Source: Saussurea involucrata (lineage: Eukaryota > Streptophyta > Magnoliopsida > Asterales > Asteraceae). From it: 64,000 nucleotides of DNA. The stretch is taken from assembly GCA_033807775.1 (NCBI GenBank), contig CM066319.1, forward strand, positions 138,310,983-138,374,982, read 5' to 3'. Below the pieces are notes generated by a model, which was given only the letters and a program-made list of their open reading frames with translations, was not told the DNA's origin and made no database searches. Of this stretch, positions 1-10,898 are shown piece after piece. The position numbers were made by a program, and so were the translations under genes. How positions within the stretch are numbered: the stretch's first letter is position 1; every line of letters begins with the position of its first letter.

Positions 1-3000
1 TTTTTGTTTGGAAATGAGTCGACGCGTGCAAGCATGCGTTTAAAGTAAAAGACAGAACTATTTACGTTGCTCAATAATTTTTTTTGAACTTAGTGATTTG
101 TGAATTATATCGCTATTTTTCATGTTGAGAAGATCTTCGTTGTGAAAATCATTAAAGCGTTTGACCGCAAAGCTTTGATAATCAAAATGAGTATTGACAT
201 GTTGATATCGTATAAATGAGTGTGGGAGCCGACAGGTTTACTCCGTGTCAGTGATTTCATTCAGAACTTTTCTAGTCGTATAAGAAAAGGTTCATTCAAT
301 TTGTTTCTGATGTAACAACATCGTTTTAGATGGTTAAGGTTGTGTTTTACTAAAAAGTTGCGTGTGAACGATTCTCGAGATCGTTGTGCATGACATTGAA
401 GTTATGAGAGTGTTGGGTCATGTATACTCGAGTTGTTTCCAGGTGTAGTACTTTTTCTGAATGTCCAAATGTGTGAAATGATTTAAAATATTGTGTCGTC
501 ATGCATGAAGGCTATGAACTCACTAGGTCGTAGAGGTTATTACATTCTAAGATAAGGAAGGATTTCGAGAGATGGAGATGTGTCGGTCAAACCAGTGGCG
601 GATGATTTGTGATTTTGGTATTCGTGTTAAGGAAGAGAGGTGATTAGTGGAAAGGTCATAAATGGACTTTGGTGTTGGTTGTATGGTGGTAGTTTGTACT
701 CTTGTTCGGTAACTTGAGATGCGGTCGTTGAGGGACGGTTGTGCCCGGGGGAAGGACTGGAAGTCGTCAAGATATTTATTTTAGTAACTCGTTTTATGTA
801 GCATTGAGATTCATTGATGAATATTGTCGACGATGAGCCTGAGAAATTGGGAGTGGTCTTTTAATGTTGACCTCGCACCAGGTAAGTCTTGAATTGTCGT
901 CAAGTGAGAACGGCGGAGTATAAAGTTGATTATGATATGGTGGAAGAAGTAGGTCCCGTTAGGAACCCTTGTTGTCGGTAATGTTTTGGAAGCATCGTCA
1001 TGTTGTCTATTGATGTTGAAGTCAACAACTGTTTAAGATGTTTGAAGCTGAAGACCTGGATCAGGAGGTTGAAAGTTGAGAAAATCACCCTGGTGTGTGT
1101 ACACGTAGGAGGTCATCCAGGAAAAAAATGTATACTTGCATGATGGTGGATCACCTTGTGTGGGTGTTATGTTGTGGAAGATTGTTGTTTTAATGAGTGC
1201 TTCTCTGCGAGGTTTTGACGGTTTGTGAAAGGAGAAGGTAATTAGCGCGACCGATGTGGATGCATTGATTATATCGATCTAAAAGGGAACGTGTCTTGTC
1301 GTTTGGAATGGATTATTGGATATCGCAATGAATCGATAAGGAACGAAGACTTGTTTGAGTAGACTAGACTATCGTGATTTTGTCGTTCGTCTGGATTCGA
1401 GAAAGGCAAAGTCGTGAGACAGCCTGAGTTCAAATACACGTTGGTGGGTATGGAAGCAAGAATTATTATGTTACAAATGGTCGTGAGGACCTTGTCCGTG
1501 GTGTGATGCTGAGGTGTGGTGATTGTGTGGATAAATTTGTGGCATCTTTTGCCAAAGCAGGCGTACAGGGCATTGGGGTGGTAATGTCTTGTTAATAGAG
1601 GATAAGCTTAGATGGAAGTTCGCGTTCGGAGATCTCTGATGAGTTATACAAGATGTTTAGTATGTTGTTAAGATGTAAGGTTTTTCAATTGGTATTACGG
1701 TAAAGCTTTTCATAATGAAAAGGGTGGAACGGTAGATGGTGGTTACCTAGAAGAGAAACCGTGTGCTTTTGGTTGGATGGGTTCATTTTTCGATCATTGA
1801 AAGATTGATGACGATGTTGGATGGGTTAGCTTATGATGTTTTGTGGTAGATGCGAAATCATTGGGAATGTTGAATTATTTCTCGTATGTCAAATAATTCT
1901 CATGAGTAGGCCAAGCCCCGTTGGGGAACAAGAAGTGTGTGGTTGTTTCATGTGGCGGGTATCATTTCGGGATGACTTGGTTGGATACCGCAAGTGAGAA
2001 CTTTGGTGAGACCGTTGGTTAAGTATAATAATGAAAATGCGTTGTTGACACGTTTAGAGCGGCTAGAAAAAGGGGGGTAAGTAATGTTTGGTGGGCATTG
2101 ATCCAGGCTACCGCGAGGAGGTGAAGATAACATGTCGGGATAAGTGGGTAAGCTAGGAATAGGAAGTTTGGCAAGTGACACCGAAAATGTGGAGTAGCGT
2201 GTACAGGTTGTACTTGACAGGTACATGAACTCCTAGTGAGGGTATGAGAAAGGGGATTTGTGTATGTTTTATGTTCCGAGAAGAAAGTGGAAAAAGGTAG
2301 TTGAATGTGGTGCTCGAAATGAAGGACCATTGGATTTGAGTTGGTGTTATTGTGAGAAATGTTCAAGTGAACTGGTTGTTCAGTGATAAGCTAATGGGAA
2401 TAGTTTTGCGTGAACATGGTCACTCCTCCTTGTTGAGTGAGGGTAACCTGAAGTTATTTCGTATATGGTTAGACGCTTGTGGAATGCAGTGAGAAATTGA
2501 ATGTGTCTTTAGGATAAGTTCAGTCTGGATGGGTGGACATTTCAAATAAGGGATTGTGAAGGTTTCCTACTATTAGCTATGTATAAGTGTGGGATGATGA
2601 CGTGGTGGGAGCGTATGAATTGGTTGATGAGCTGTAGTCGATGTGTTTCGAGAAAGGAGGTACTAACTGCGTTAGACGTATGGCGGTTGGGAGAAGTAAT
2701 ATAGAATTGCATGTAATCCGATGAGGGAACTCTTGGGTGTGAGTTTATTGGGATGTTCAAGGTTGGCCTTGTGCCAAGTTGGCATGTTGAGTGGTTGTTT
2801 TCTGGTAAAAGATTCACGTTATTGTGGCATGGAATTCCGCAAAGTTCCTTCTTTTAAGGAAGTGAAGTTGTATGCGAAAACCTTGATTAAACGTGTTTTA
2901 AAACCGTGAGTCCAGGTGTGGATGAATTGGGCATTATCTGGTACGGTTGTCTTGGGATGTTGTGGATGGTATAGTCAATCGGAGAGGTTGCAAGTATGTC

Positions 3001-3606
3001 ATACGAAGTGATCTGACATAAGAAATGGTGATTAATTGAGGAACGTTGCCGAAGGATCGGGCACGGCTATGATTTTAATCAGAATGTTTTGGGCAGTTGA
3101 GTGGAGCTAAGTGATTTGATTCAAAGGGTTGAGACTTCCGAGCTTTGTGTTTGAGGAGGGGACATTTGATGCGGAAGACGACCCCATAGAAAAGGGTGGG
3201 GTGTTCGAGTGAAAGGTGGAATTAGACCACGTTTTCTTTGGATCCGTCGAAAATTACCAAGGAGTTAGAGAGATAGTGTATGATTTGGTTATGCTCGGTG
3301 AGATTTTGGAAGAATTCATAGTGTGTTTCACGTCTCTATTATAGAGAGCAGTTGTTGGAAGTTGGTATGATGATAGCTTTACAAAGATGCAACAATAAGA
3401 AGTTGACCCTGTCAAAGAGTCCAAGACAATCAATGACTGTAGAGTCAAGAAGTTGAGAACCAAAGAATTGACCTTATGAGAGTGCAACGACGATATCGCA
3501 AGGGACGGGGAGAAACTTGGGAGGTAGAGGCGGACATGAGGTCCAGATATCCAAGCTTGTTCGACGATGGAATTCCGGGGACGGAATTCCTTTGAGGGGG
3601 AGGTAT
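1..3606 (+). pseudogene. Decayed Ty3/gypsy polyprotein, C-terminal part
   Basis: This is the 3' part of a chromovirus-like gypsy polyprotein, riddled with stops and frameshifts. The clearest match is at about 3178-3345, where a broken frame reads like the post-integrase segment (a decayed RPRFxGPF-type block followed by a decayed IHxVFHV block). At about 3440-3560 the frame includes RRYRKGRGETWEVEADM and a following RYPSLF, typical of the chromodomain-like tail (LVKVQWRHRKG...TWE..DMR..YP.LF). Upstream of about 3100 I cannot place RT or integrase motifs with confidence. The coding end is followed by a purine tract (GAGGGGGAGG, 3594-3603) and an LTR, so the orientation is plus. The 5' LTR and most of the element lie left of the window. 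Confidence 0.65.
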
Positions 3607-5331
3607 TGTAATAACCGTGACTTGCTTGTGCAGGATTTAGTTGTTAAGGAGATTCTTGGTGGAAATATAAGTTTAGGGGCCTAAGTGTAAATAAAATAAA
3701 AGGGCCTTTGTGCAATAAAGGAAAGTAATAAAAACCCTAAAACCCTATTTTATTTCATTGTTCGTGTAAGTGGAGGCTGGAGAGAGAGAGCAAAGAGATT
3801 TTTGGTAAATCGATTGGGAGTGCAGTTAGAAGGAATCAAGGAGGGTTGGATTGGAGATAGTTTATGCATCAAATTCTTCCAGGTAACCTCTTATGCTATC
3901 TTTTGTTCTTCGATTTCGCTTGAAAGATCAAGTTAGGGAGTTTTTGTAAGAAAATGGCTAAAAGTTTGCTGTTAATGGGATTTGGTGATGAGGTTGGGAT
4001 TAACTGTTATTGTAATGACAAGAAAGGTTTATACATGAAATTATTTCAATTAAAAGGCTTAAAATCAAGTTGTGTTGTGGATTTTGGGGTTTCTAGTTTT
4101 GCAATCGGTAAAAACCCCGTACCCAGAAAATCGCCTAACATTCCGGATGGGATGGAATCCGGACGCGTAGTCTGTTGTGGGAGGTATCCAGATGGACTGT
4201 AGCGGTAAGTAGTATCAGGATGGACTGGCCCCAGTAAGTAGTGTCTGGGCGGATGGTATCCGAAAAGTCGACATCCGGTCTGGCGATACTCGGTAACTCG
4301 GTACCTGGGAAGTAGGTACCCGGTAAGCCGGTATCCGATAAGTCGATACCCGGCTAGTTTGGTATCCGATAAGAGGAGTCCGCATGAGAGTTTCTGATCG
4401 AGTCCGGATAGGGTTGCTCCGGATCACGTTCGGAAAATGTGTGTCCAGATAACTTGTTTCCGGATGAAGGGGGGTTGACCGGATAGTCAGTCTGTTGTGT
4501 TATCCGGGTATTTCAGAAAGGTTGGGACGAGTAACTTATCACGCTCATTTTCTGTATTTATCATAGGTGTTCAACTTAAAGGTTCGAAGCGTAAGTGAGA
4601 AGTAAGGAACAAGAGTAGGTGACTCCTTCTAACTGAAAATGTGTTGATTTATGTATTACTTAAAATGCATGAGATATGATGAAACTGCATGTTTTATCCT
4701 GTATATGAAACTACATGTTTTACTTTGGTTGAGAAAGTTAAGATATTATGTATGCATACATTTGAAAGTGGACATGTTTTCGCTAAGTCGGGGGGTGTGG
4801 CCCGCCAGTGCTCATACCGGGGGGTGTGTCCTGTTTATGCCATGGGAGGTGTGACCCAACACGGCAGTGTGAGACTGACACGTTGTCATGGATGTGCGTG
4901 ACTTCAGTGTGCCATATACATGGGTAGTTCTTGCGTGTGAAAGTTAAATGTTTTAAAGATAAGAAGAGTTTATAAATGTTTATACACTGTTTAAAATGTT
5001 TTATGTGGTGCAAATGTTTGTTTCTAGAGGGAACTCACTAGACCTCATGGTCTAACCCTCGCATTTCCAAAAACTAAACCATTTTCAGGTAAGCACTTAG
5101 TAGGAGACTCTAGTAAGGGCAAAGAGAAAGCGCGAGCGTGAATTTTTGGATTAGAAGGTAGCCGTTATATTTAGCATGTCAAGCATAGTCTTTAGGAATC
5201 TCAGCTGTGTAATAGGTTGTTTCCGCAAACCTTGTGTTGTACTCGTATGTTTGAGATGGTATTTTGAGGCCGTTTCGGCAAGTTACTTATTTTATGTCGT
5301 TATGCTTTATTGGTTGAGTTGGGTTGTTACA
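3607..5331 (+). repeat. 3' LTR of gypsy element, about 1.7 kb
   Basis: The segment starts TGTAATAACC directly after a polypurine tract and ends GGGTTGTTACA, giving the short inverted termini TGTAA...TTACA of chromovirus LTRs. It contains a run of AAACCCTAAAACCCTA near 3736, a 5'-splice-like CAGGTAACCTC at 3880-3890, degenerate GGTATCCGATAAG-type repeats at 4140-4450, and a segment GAACTCACTAGACC at 5031 that is common in this LTR class. There is no 5' partner in the window, so a target-site duplication cannot be checked. Confidence 0.75.
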
Positions 5332-5486
5332 AGAATTGACCCAGACGCGACTGTGGCCAGACCGCCCACGGACAGAAGCGACTGTTGACATACAGCCCCA
5401 CGGAACAGACGCAGATGTGTCCCGATAACCACTCAGACAGCACATGTCTCCTTACAACACCTGTTTTGTATCGATAGTCACTGATT

Positions 5487-5925
5487 CTAGCGTATCTTCC
5501 GACCTTTTAACCGGCTTGTGAACCATTCGAAGCAACGTCGTTGCATTTCATGGAACCCGTTCTCCAGTTTAATTCTTTCATTTTTAAATACCACTTGGTT
5601 TCGGTTCGACCAAATAAGATAAAGGAAGCACCAAACCGTTTCCTTCCATAGCTTTGGTTGCGAAAACGTACATGTTGCAGAAAAATTACTCTCCGTTAGG
5701 TCTTGCATCATGTTATAGCTTTCGTCCTTGTGCATCCACCAACGAGCAACCTTTTGCCAAACGTTTTTTGCCTCAGTACATTTCACCAACGTGTGCTCGA
5801 CCGATTTCGGCTCTATCCCGTATCTCGGACAGAGAGTGGAGTCAAGGTCCACACCCATCTTCTCAAGAACCACCCGACACGACAATCTCCCTTGTTTAGC
5901 TTTCCAAACGAAAATGCATACCTCT
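5487..5925 (-). pseudogene. LINE fragment, RT zinc-binding (zf-RVT) domain
   Basis: Read on the minus strand, about 132 codons from 5885 to 5487 (plus a few upstream to about 5925) match the zinc-binding domain that follows the reverse transcriptase of plant L1-type LINEs. Visible pieces are FVWKAKQGRLSCRVVLEKMG, then DSTLCPRYG, VEHTLVKC, VWQKVARWW and a final LIWSNRNQVVFKN-type block. The family's second cysteine is lost (CPRYG for CPxCG). Only the C-terminal end is present, as expected for a 5'-truncated LINE. The 155 bases between the gypsy LTR and this fragment (5332-5486) hold nothing I recognise; they may be LINE 3' UTR. Confidence 0.75.
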
Positions 5926-6139
5926 TTTGGAGCTATTGGTTTATATATTAAAAAACCACTCTTATGTTATTTTAAAAGTTGTATAGCGCTACAATGATTT
6001 GGAGCCCATGGTTGGATATTTTTCGATTACTTTAATATTTTTTCATTCCATAACTTTATCTCTAATATTTATGCTTTAATTAATCCACATTAGTATTTCT
6101 TTTATCTTATTTATTTTGATTATATGGTTATCAATTATC

Positions 6140-6144
6140 CTAAC
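6140..6144. other. Target-site duplication, left of Sirevirus A
   Basis: CTAAC immediately precedes the 5' LTR and is repeated exactly at 20134-20138 after the 3' LTR. Confidence 0.9.
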
Positions 6145-6949
6145 TGTTAGCTCCAAATATTCATAATATTAGAAGTATTGAAAAATAGGCCAAGTATGAA
6201 AGAGTTCCACAGAAGCTCTGCGGTGTTCCATAGAAGTTCTGCCAAAGCAAACAAGATCATTCAAGGAACACCAAGTCCCAAGAAGAATCTACAGAAGACT
6301 ACTCACAATAGACCAAATAAGGATCTACAGAAGAATGCTCACCAAGGACCGAGCCATAGAACCTCTGTCACCCTTGACAGAGCCTCTGCGGTTCAGATTG
6401 AAGACTTGGAAGATATTTATAATATCTTGCCACTGTTGCAGAAATATCTTACCACTGTTACAGAAATATCTTGCTACTGTTCCAGGGTCCGTTCATCAAC
6501 TTGTACAAGGCATGGTCCGACAACAAACACGTGTCAAACTCTGATAGGAATCCTTGCAAGTTGGTATTAGCGCATTTAATGCATGCAGATTTCCAACTTT
6601 TCATGCCATCCCTTCTTTCCTGTAGCAATAGTCCTTTTGTCTAGAATAGTTCTTTTATAGTTGTATAAAAGGAAGACTCATGTTGAGTTCTTCCTTACCA
6701 GCCAACATCAGACAACAACTAGCACACAAAAACACTAGCACACAATTATCGTCAAATCTGTTCTTAGTGTTCTTCATCAAATACAGTAAACTTTGAGATA
6801 TTCATCTATTCTTCATATACTGTTTATTCGGTATTTTGTGCTGTTTCCATATAAACATATCTGTTAGTTCTTTAAATACGCTTCCGCAACACATCTTATT
6901 TGAACTAATAGATAAGATAATCTTTGTTAATCAAATACGGGAACCAACA
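6145..6949 (+). repeat. 5' LTR of Sirevirus A (805 bp)
   Basis: Starts TGTTAG and ends CCAACA. The U3 part carries clustered family words (CAGAAGCTCTG, AACCTCTGTC, ACAGAGCCTCTGC) at 6208-6400, a G-box-like ACACGTGT at 6527-6534 and a GCATTTAATGCATGC palindromic block near 6570. It keeps a 28-bp segment that the 3' LTR has lost. Confidence 0.93.
6664..6671 (+). promoter_or_regulatory. TATA box of Sirevirus A 5' LTR
   Basis: TATAAAAG lies downstream of the word cluster and upstream of the presumed R/U5 part; the same site is at 19848-19855 in the 3' LTR. It would start the gag-pol transcript. Confidence 0.7.
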
Positions 6950-6951
6950 AT

Positions 6952-6963
6952 TGGTATCAGAGC
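6952..6963 (+). other. Primer-binding site, tRNA-iMet
   Basis: TGGTATCAGAGC, complementary to the 3' end of plant initiator methionine tRNA, two bases after the 5' LTR. Confidence 0.9.
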
Positions 6964-9353
6964 AAAGCTTGTTTTTATATATCAAGCGATCCTCGTTTAA
7001 CAAGATTATTGGTAGAAACGTGGTCTGATTTTTAAACCTGTTGTTCATTTTCTTCAAACAGATTCTATTGTTCAGCCATTTTCGATTTATTCGATATTTG
7101 GTAAAACAAGAGAAAGTGTTTCTTTAATTAAAACTCCATTAAAGTGCACTATTGAGAGCTTCCAAACCCAGAAAATCTTTCCAGATAATTCTCTCGTACT
7201 TTTTCGTATCATATCTTCATTCTGAAACGTTCTACTCTTAAAATGTCAAGCACACAAAATTTCTTCACAGCTGGTTCATTAACCAAACCACCATCTATTC
7301 TACGAAATGAGTATGATACAGTGGAAAATAAGAATGATCCATTTCTTTGAGGGTACTGATAAAGAGATCGTACAATACCTTTATAATCCTCCTCATGTCC
7401 CTATGTTAATAGTACCTCGTGTACCAGCTACAGCTGACACTCCTGAAATCCCTGAGCATCAAAAACCTAAAACCAGGGATGGTTGGTCAGATCAAGATAA
7501 GGAAAAAGATGAACTCGCGCAGAAAACAAAAAGAATTCTGATAATGGCAATCCCCAACGATCTCTTCCAGTCTTTAGATGCATGCGAATCTTCGTATGAT
7601 CTTTGGAAAGAACTGGAGAAACAACTTGAAGGGGGAGCTAAAACTCAGAAAAATCGAAGGGCTCAATACATAAACGAATATTACGCTTTTAAAGCCCTGA
7701 CAAATGAATCTCTGCAAACAACATATGACAGGTTCAACTCTTTGATCAATAACTGCAAGAAGTTCGGCATCCACAGAACTTCTGAAGAGAATAACGTCAT
7801 GTTTCTCAAAAGTCTGAACGAAGAATGGCTCTAGTTATCTATGTCTTTACAAACCAATCAAGATTTAGATTCCTGGACTCTTTCAGACCTCTACGGAACA
7901 TTAGCTGGTCAAGAGCCTCAAATCGTACAAGCAAAGACACTAACCACTGCACCTCTTGCTTTGGTTGGCAAATCTACAGAAGATGCAGAGAGGCCGAGGA
8001 AAGAAAGAACTACAGAGGAAAAGAAGAAGGAGAAAAAGAAAAAGATGGTGGTAGTTGACAGCGAAGATGAAGAGATTGTGGAAGAAGGAGAAATAACTCT
8101 AGCATCAATAGCAACATCCTTAGCTCTATTGACAAGAGAATTCAGAGGAAACCAAAAGAGTTATGGTAATGAAAAATATGGCAGAGATAATAGAGAAAGA
8201 AGAGAAGATTGGAGTAGAAGGGATCAAGGAAGAAGAAAAGAATCAGCTGACCGACAGAGGTCAGACGACAGAAGTAACGATCAACAGAGGTCGAGTGATA
8301 GATTCAACAGAGGAAATGACCGACAGAGGTCAGATGACAAGGCAAGCTACACACCACAAGAATGCTACAAGTGTGGTAAGCCTGGTCATTATGCAAATGA
8401 ATGCAGATCGGAAAAAGGTGGTGACCGATAGAAGTCCGACGATCGTGCTGGCACTACTTCCCAGAACCAAGGTTGCTACAACTGTGGGAAGCCAGGCCAC
8501 TTTGCCAATGAATGCAGAAGCAGGTCAAATCGCCCACAGAAGGACTCGGCTTTTTACAAAAAGAAAGCTGAGTATTATGCCCAAAAGTCACTCATGGCGA
8601 ACAAAGTGGTGAACAAGGAAGATTGGGAGTCAGATACAACCTCTGATGAAGAATACACCAAGAATGCCTTGTTCTGTAGCATGGCAGAAATCAGCTCCGA
8701 CTCTGACACTGAGGTATCTACTTCAATCTCCACCTCTAGTACTACAGAAGTTGATTTGCTTATAATTAAAACTGAAAATGTTGAACTGAAAAAGACTTGT
8801 GATGATATTCAGAAAAGCTCACTTTTTATGAAAGAGAAGCTAGACTTCTCACTGAAGAAAAAGCAAAGATTTTCAAAGAAAAGGAAGAATTAGAAGCACA
8901 CTGGAACAAAAATCTATTTCCTTTAAAAGAGAAAATTTCTGAATTAAATGCATCTTTAAAATCCAAAACAAAAGAACTTTCAGATTCTGAGAGCGACAGA
9001 CTTAACATTTTAGCTCTTAAGGAATATTTTCAAAAGGAAAGAGAAGTTCTTTGGCAAAATCTACTTAGAAGAGATGTTTTAATTAAAAATTATCGTGATG
9101 CTCAAAAGGTGTATGAGAAAATAAATACTCAAATAGGAAGGCGAGGTATTGGGTACAGTGATATTAGTCAAGGTACAGAAAACAAAAAGAATAAACCTCT
9201 GTCATCTCTATTTACTTTAGGAAAAGTCAACAAACCTAATTTTCCAAACTTAATCTCTGTAAGTAAGAGAGTAAAAGTCTCTGGGGAACCTCACTTAAGG
9301 AAATCTATGAAGATGATAAATGTGTGGTTTAAAAACACAGACGTATCACCTTC

Positions 9354-9444
9354 AACCTCTGTCAAAAGAGGATCCAAACCAAAGAGATATCTGAAAACTC
9401 AAGATCAGATAGGAATCTTTAAGTTTGGTAAACCAGAGACTCAA
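9354..9444 (+). repeat. 91-bp direct repeat, left copy
   Basis: A stretch of gag starting AACCTCTGTC and ending GAGACTCAA is repeated without visible change at 9771-9861, on either side of the foreign insert. Confidence 0.92.
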
Positions 9445-9770
9445 CACCCCTCCTCTGTAATAAGGCCGAAAATTTGGCAACAAATGACCCTTATTGTAAT
9501 AACCGAGACTTTTATTTAAATAGAGTAAGTTTTGTGGGAGGATTTCATATTTTTGTAGTTTGGGGTCAGTTTCGCAAATTGAGGAAGAGTATAAAAAAAC
9601 CCCTTTTTGTTGCATAAAACCCTAGAGATAATCATCTGGTGTGGATGATGGCTAGAGAGGGAGAGAGCAGAGACAATTGTTCAAATTGCAACCAAGAGAA
9701 GACTTCATCAATCTACAAGTTCGAAGAGGAGGGGTATTGGAGTTTGTTTCGGCATTGTCTCATAGCAGGT
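9445..9770 (+). mobile_element. Captured gypsy LTR fragment inside gag
   Basis: These 326 bp are not gag. From about 9494 they read TGTAATAACCGAGACT, matching the start of the gypsy LTR at 3607. They continue with the same kind of sequence (AAACCCTA run, GAGAGAGAGCA, CAGGT), stopping where that LTR has its splice-donor-like CAGGTAACCTC. The first roughly 50 bp look like the internal 3' end of a gypsy element. The right junction shares AACCTCT with both parents. Confidence 0.75.
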
Positions 9771-9861
9771 AACCTCTGTCAAAAGAGGATCCAAACCAAA
9801 GAGATATCTGAAAACTCAAGATCAGATAGGAATCTTTAAGTTTGGTAAACCAGAGACTCAA
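9771..9861 (+). repeat. 91-bp direct repeat, right copy
   Basis: Second copy of the gag stretch at 9354-9444. Its first seven bases (AACCTCT) are also the continuation of the gypsy LTR at the point of the junction. Confidence 0.92.
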
Positions 9862-10898
9862 ACTCATGTTGCTTTTGTATGCACAATAGATTCTGAAAAG
9901 AAATTATCTGCAGAAGCACTTGAGTTCAAACCAAACTTTTCAGAAGAAAAACTAAGAAATATAATTGAAAAAGATATAATGGAAATTGGGAAAATAAATA
10001 TGTTGAAAAATCTATATACACCTTCTGTAGATCAAAAACTCTCTGAAGAGATCTTGTCAGACACCTCTGTTGACTTAGAAAAAAATCTTTCAGATAAAGA
10101 AAGCAAGTATGACACATGCTCGGAAAGTCCAGCCTCTGTCGAAAGAAATATTGATGACTCAAACTCTGTATATGAGGACGATTCATCATCTGACGACTCA
10201 GAGACTGACAAAATAGAAAAGATTCCTTGTGACACAGAAGTTATTAAACAAACCTCTGAAGTTCTTAACAGAACTATTTCTCCAAAAGAGAAAATCACTG
10301 GAATGCCTATCTGTCCAGACTTTTTGGATATGTGCATACAAGCCAAAACCTCCATTGAACTTGAAAATTTCAAACAAAAGAAGTTGTCCACTCAAAATCC
10401 AAAAGATTCAAAGTTTTTAAAACCCTTAAAAATAAAAGAGAAACCAACATGGCAACAAAAGGGTAAATGGACAAAACCTAACAAATCTTTTTCATCTGTG
10501 ACAGTGAAATCAACAGAAGTTCACCACAGAAGGGACTCACAGAAGGCTGCTACAAACAAAGATTTTTGCCAACAATCTAATGTACATAAACCTTCTTGTA
10601 ATAGGAAGCCATATGCTAGAATAGAATGTAATGCCTCTGTGGCCCAGTTTAAAGCTTTCAATGAAAATTTCAAGCAAATCACTTCTGATATTCCATACTG
10701 TCATTGCTTTGATCTAATGTTCAAATTGAATAATCATTTCTGTAGTTCAAATTTTTTTCTCTCTGCACCTAAATCAAATATTAAAGAGAAACAAACTGAT
10801 TCTTCGACAAACGATAAAATGTATTTCAAGAATGATAAGGCAAACTTAAAAAATTCTGACGAAACTGGACCTATATGGATATGGGTACCTAAAACTCT

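Noticed and set aside
1948..2366. Minus-strand frames of 92 and 115 codons in the first gypsy region
   Set aside because: Antisense to decayed plus-strand pol; composition is Ser/Thr/Pro/His-rich as expected for shadows.
5654..5997. Three overlapping plus-strand frames of 81-89 codons
   Set aside because: They lie antisense to the LINE zinc-binding domain, which has clear family motifs on the minus strand.
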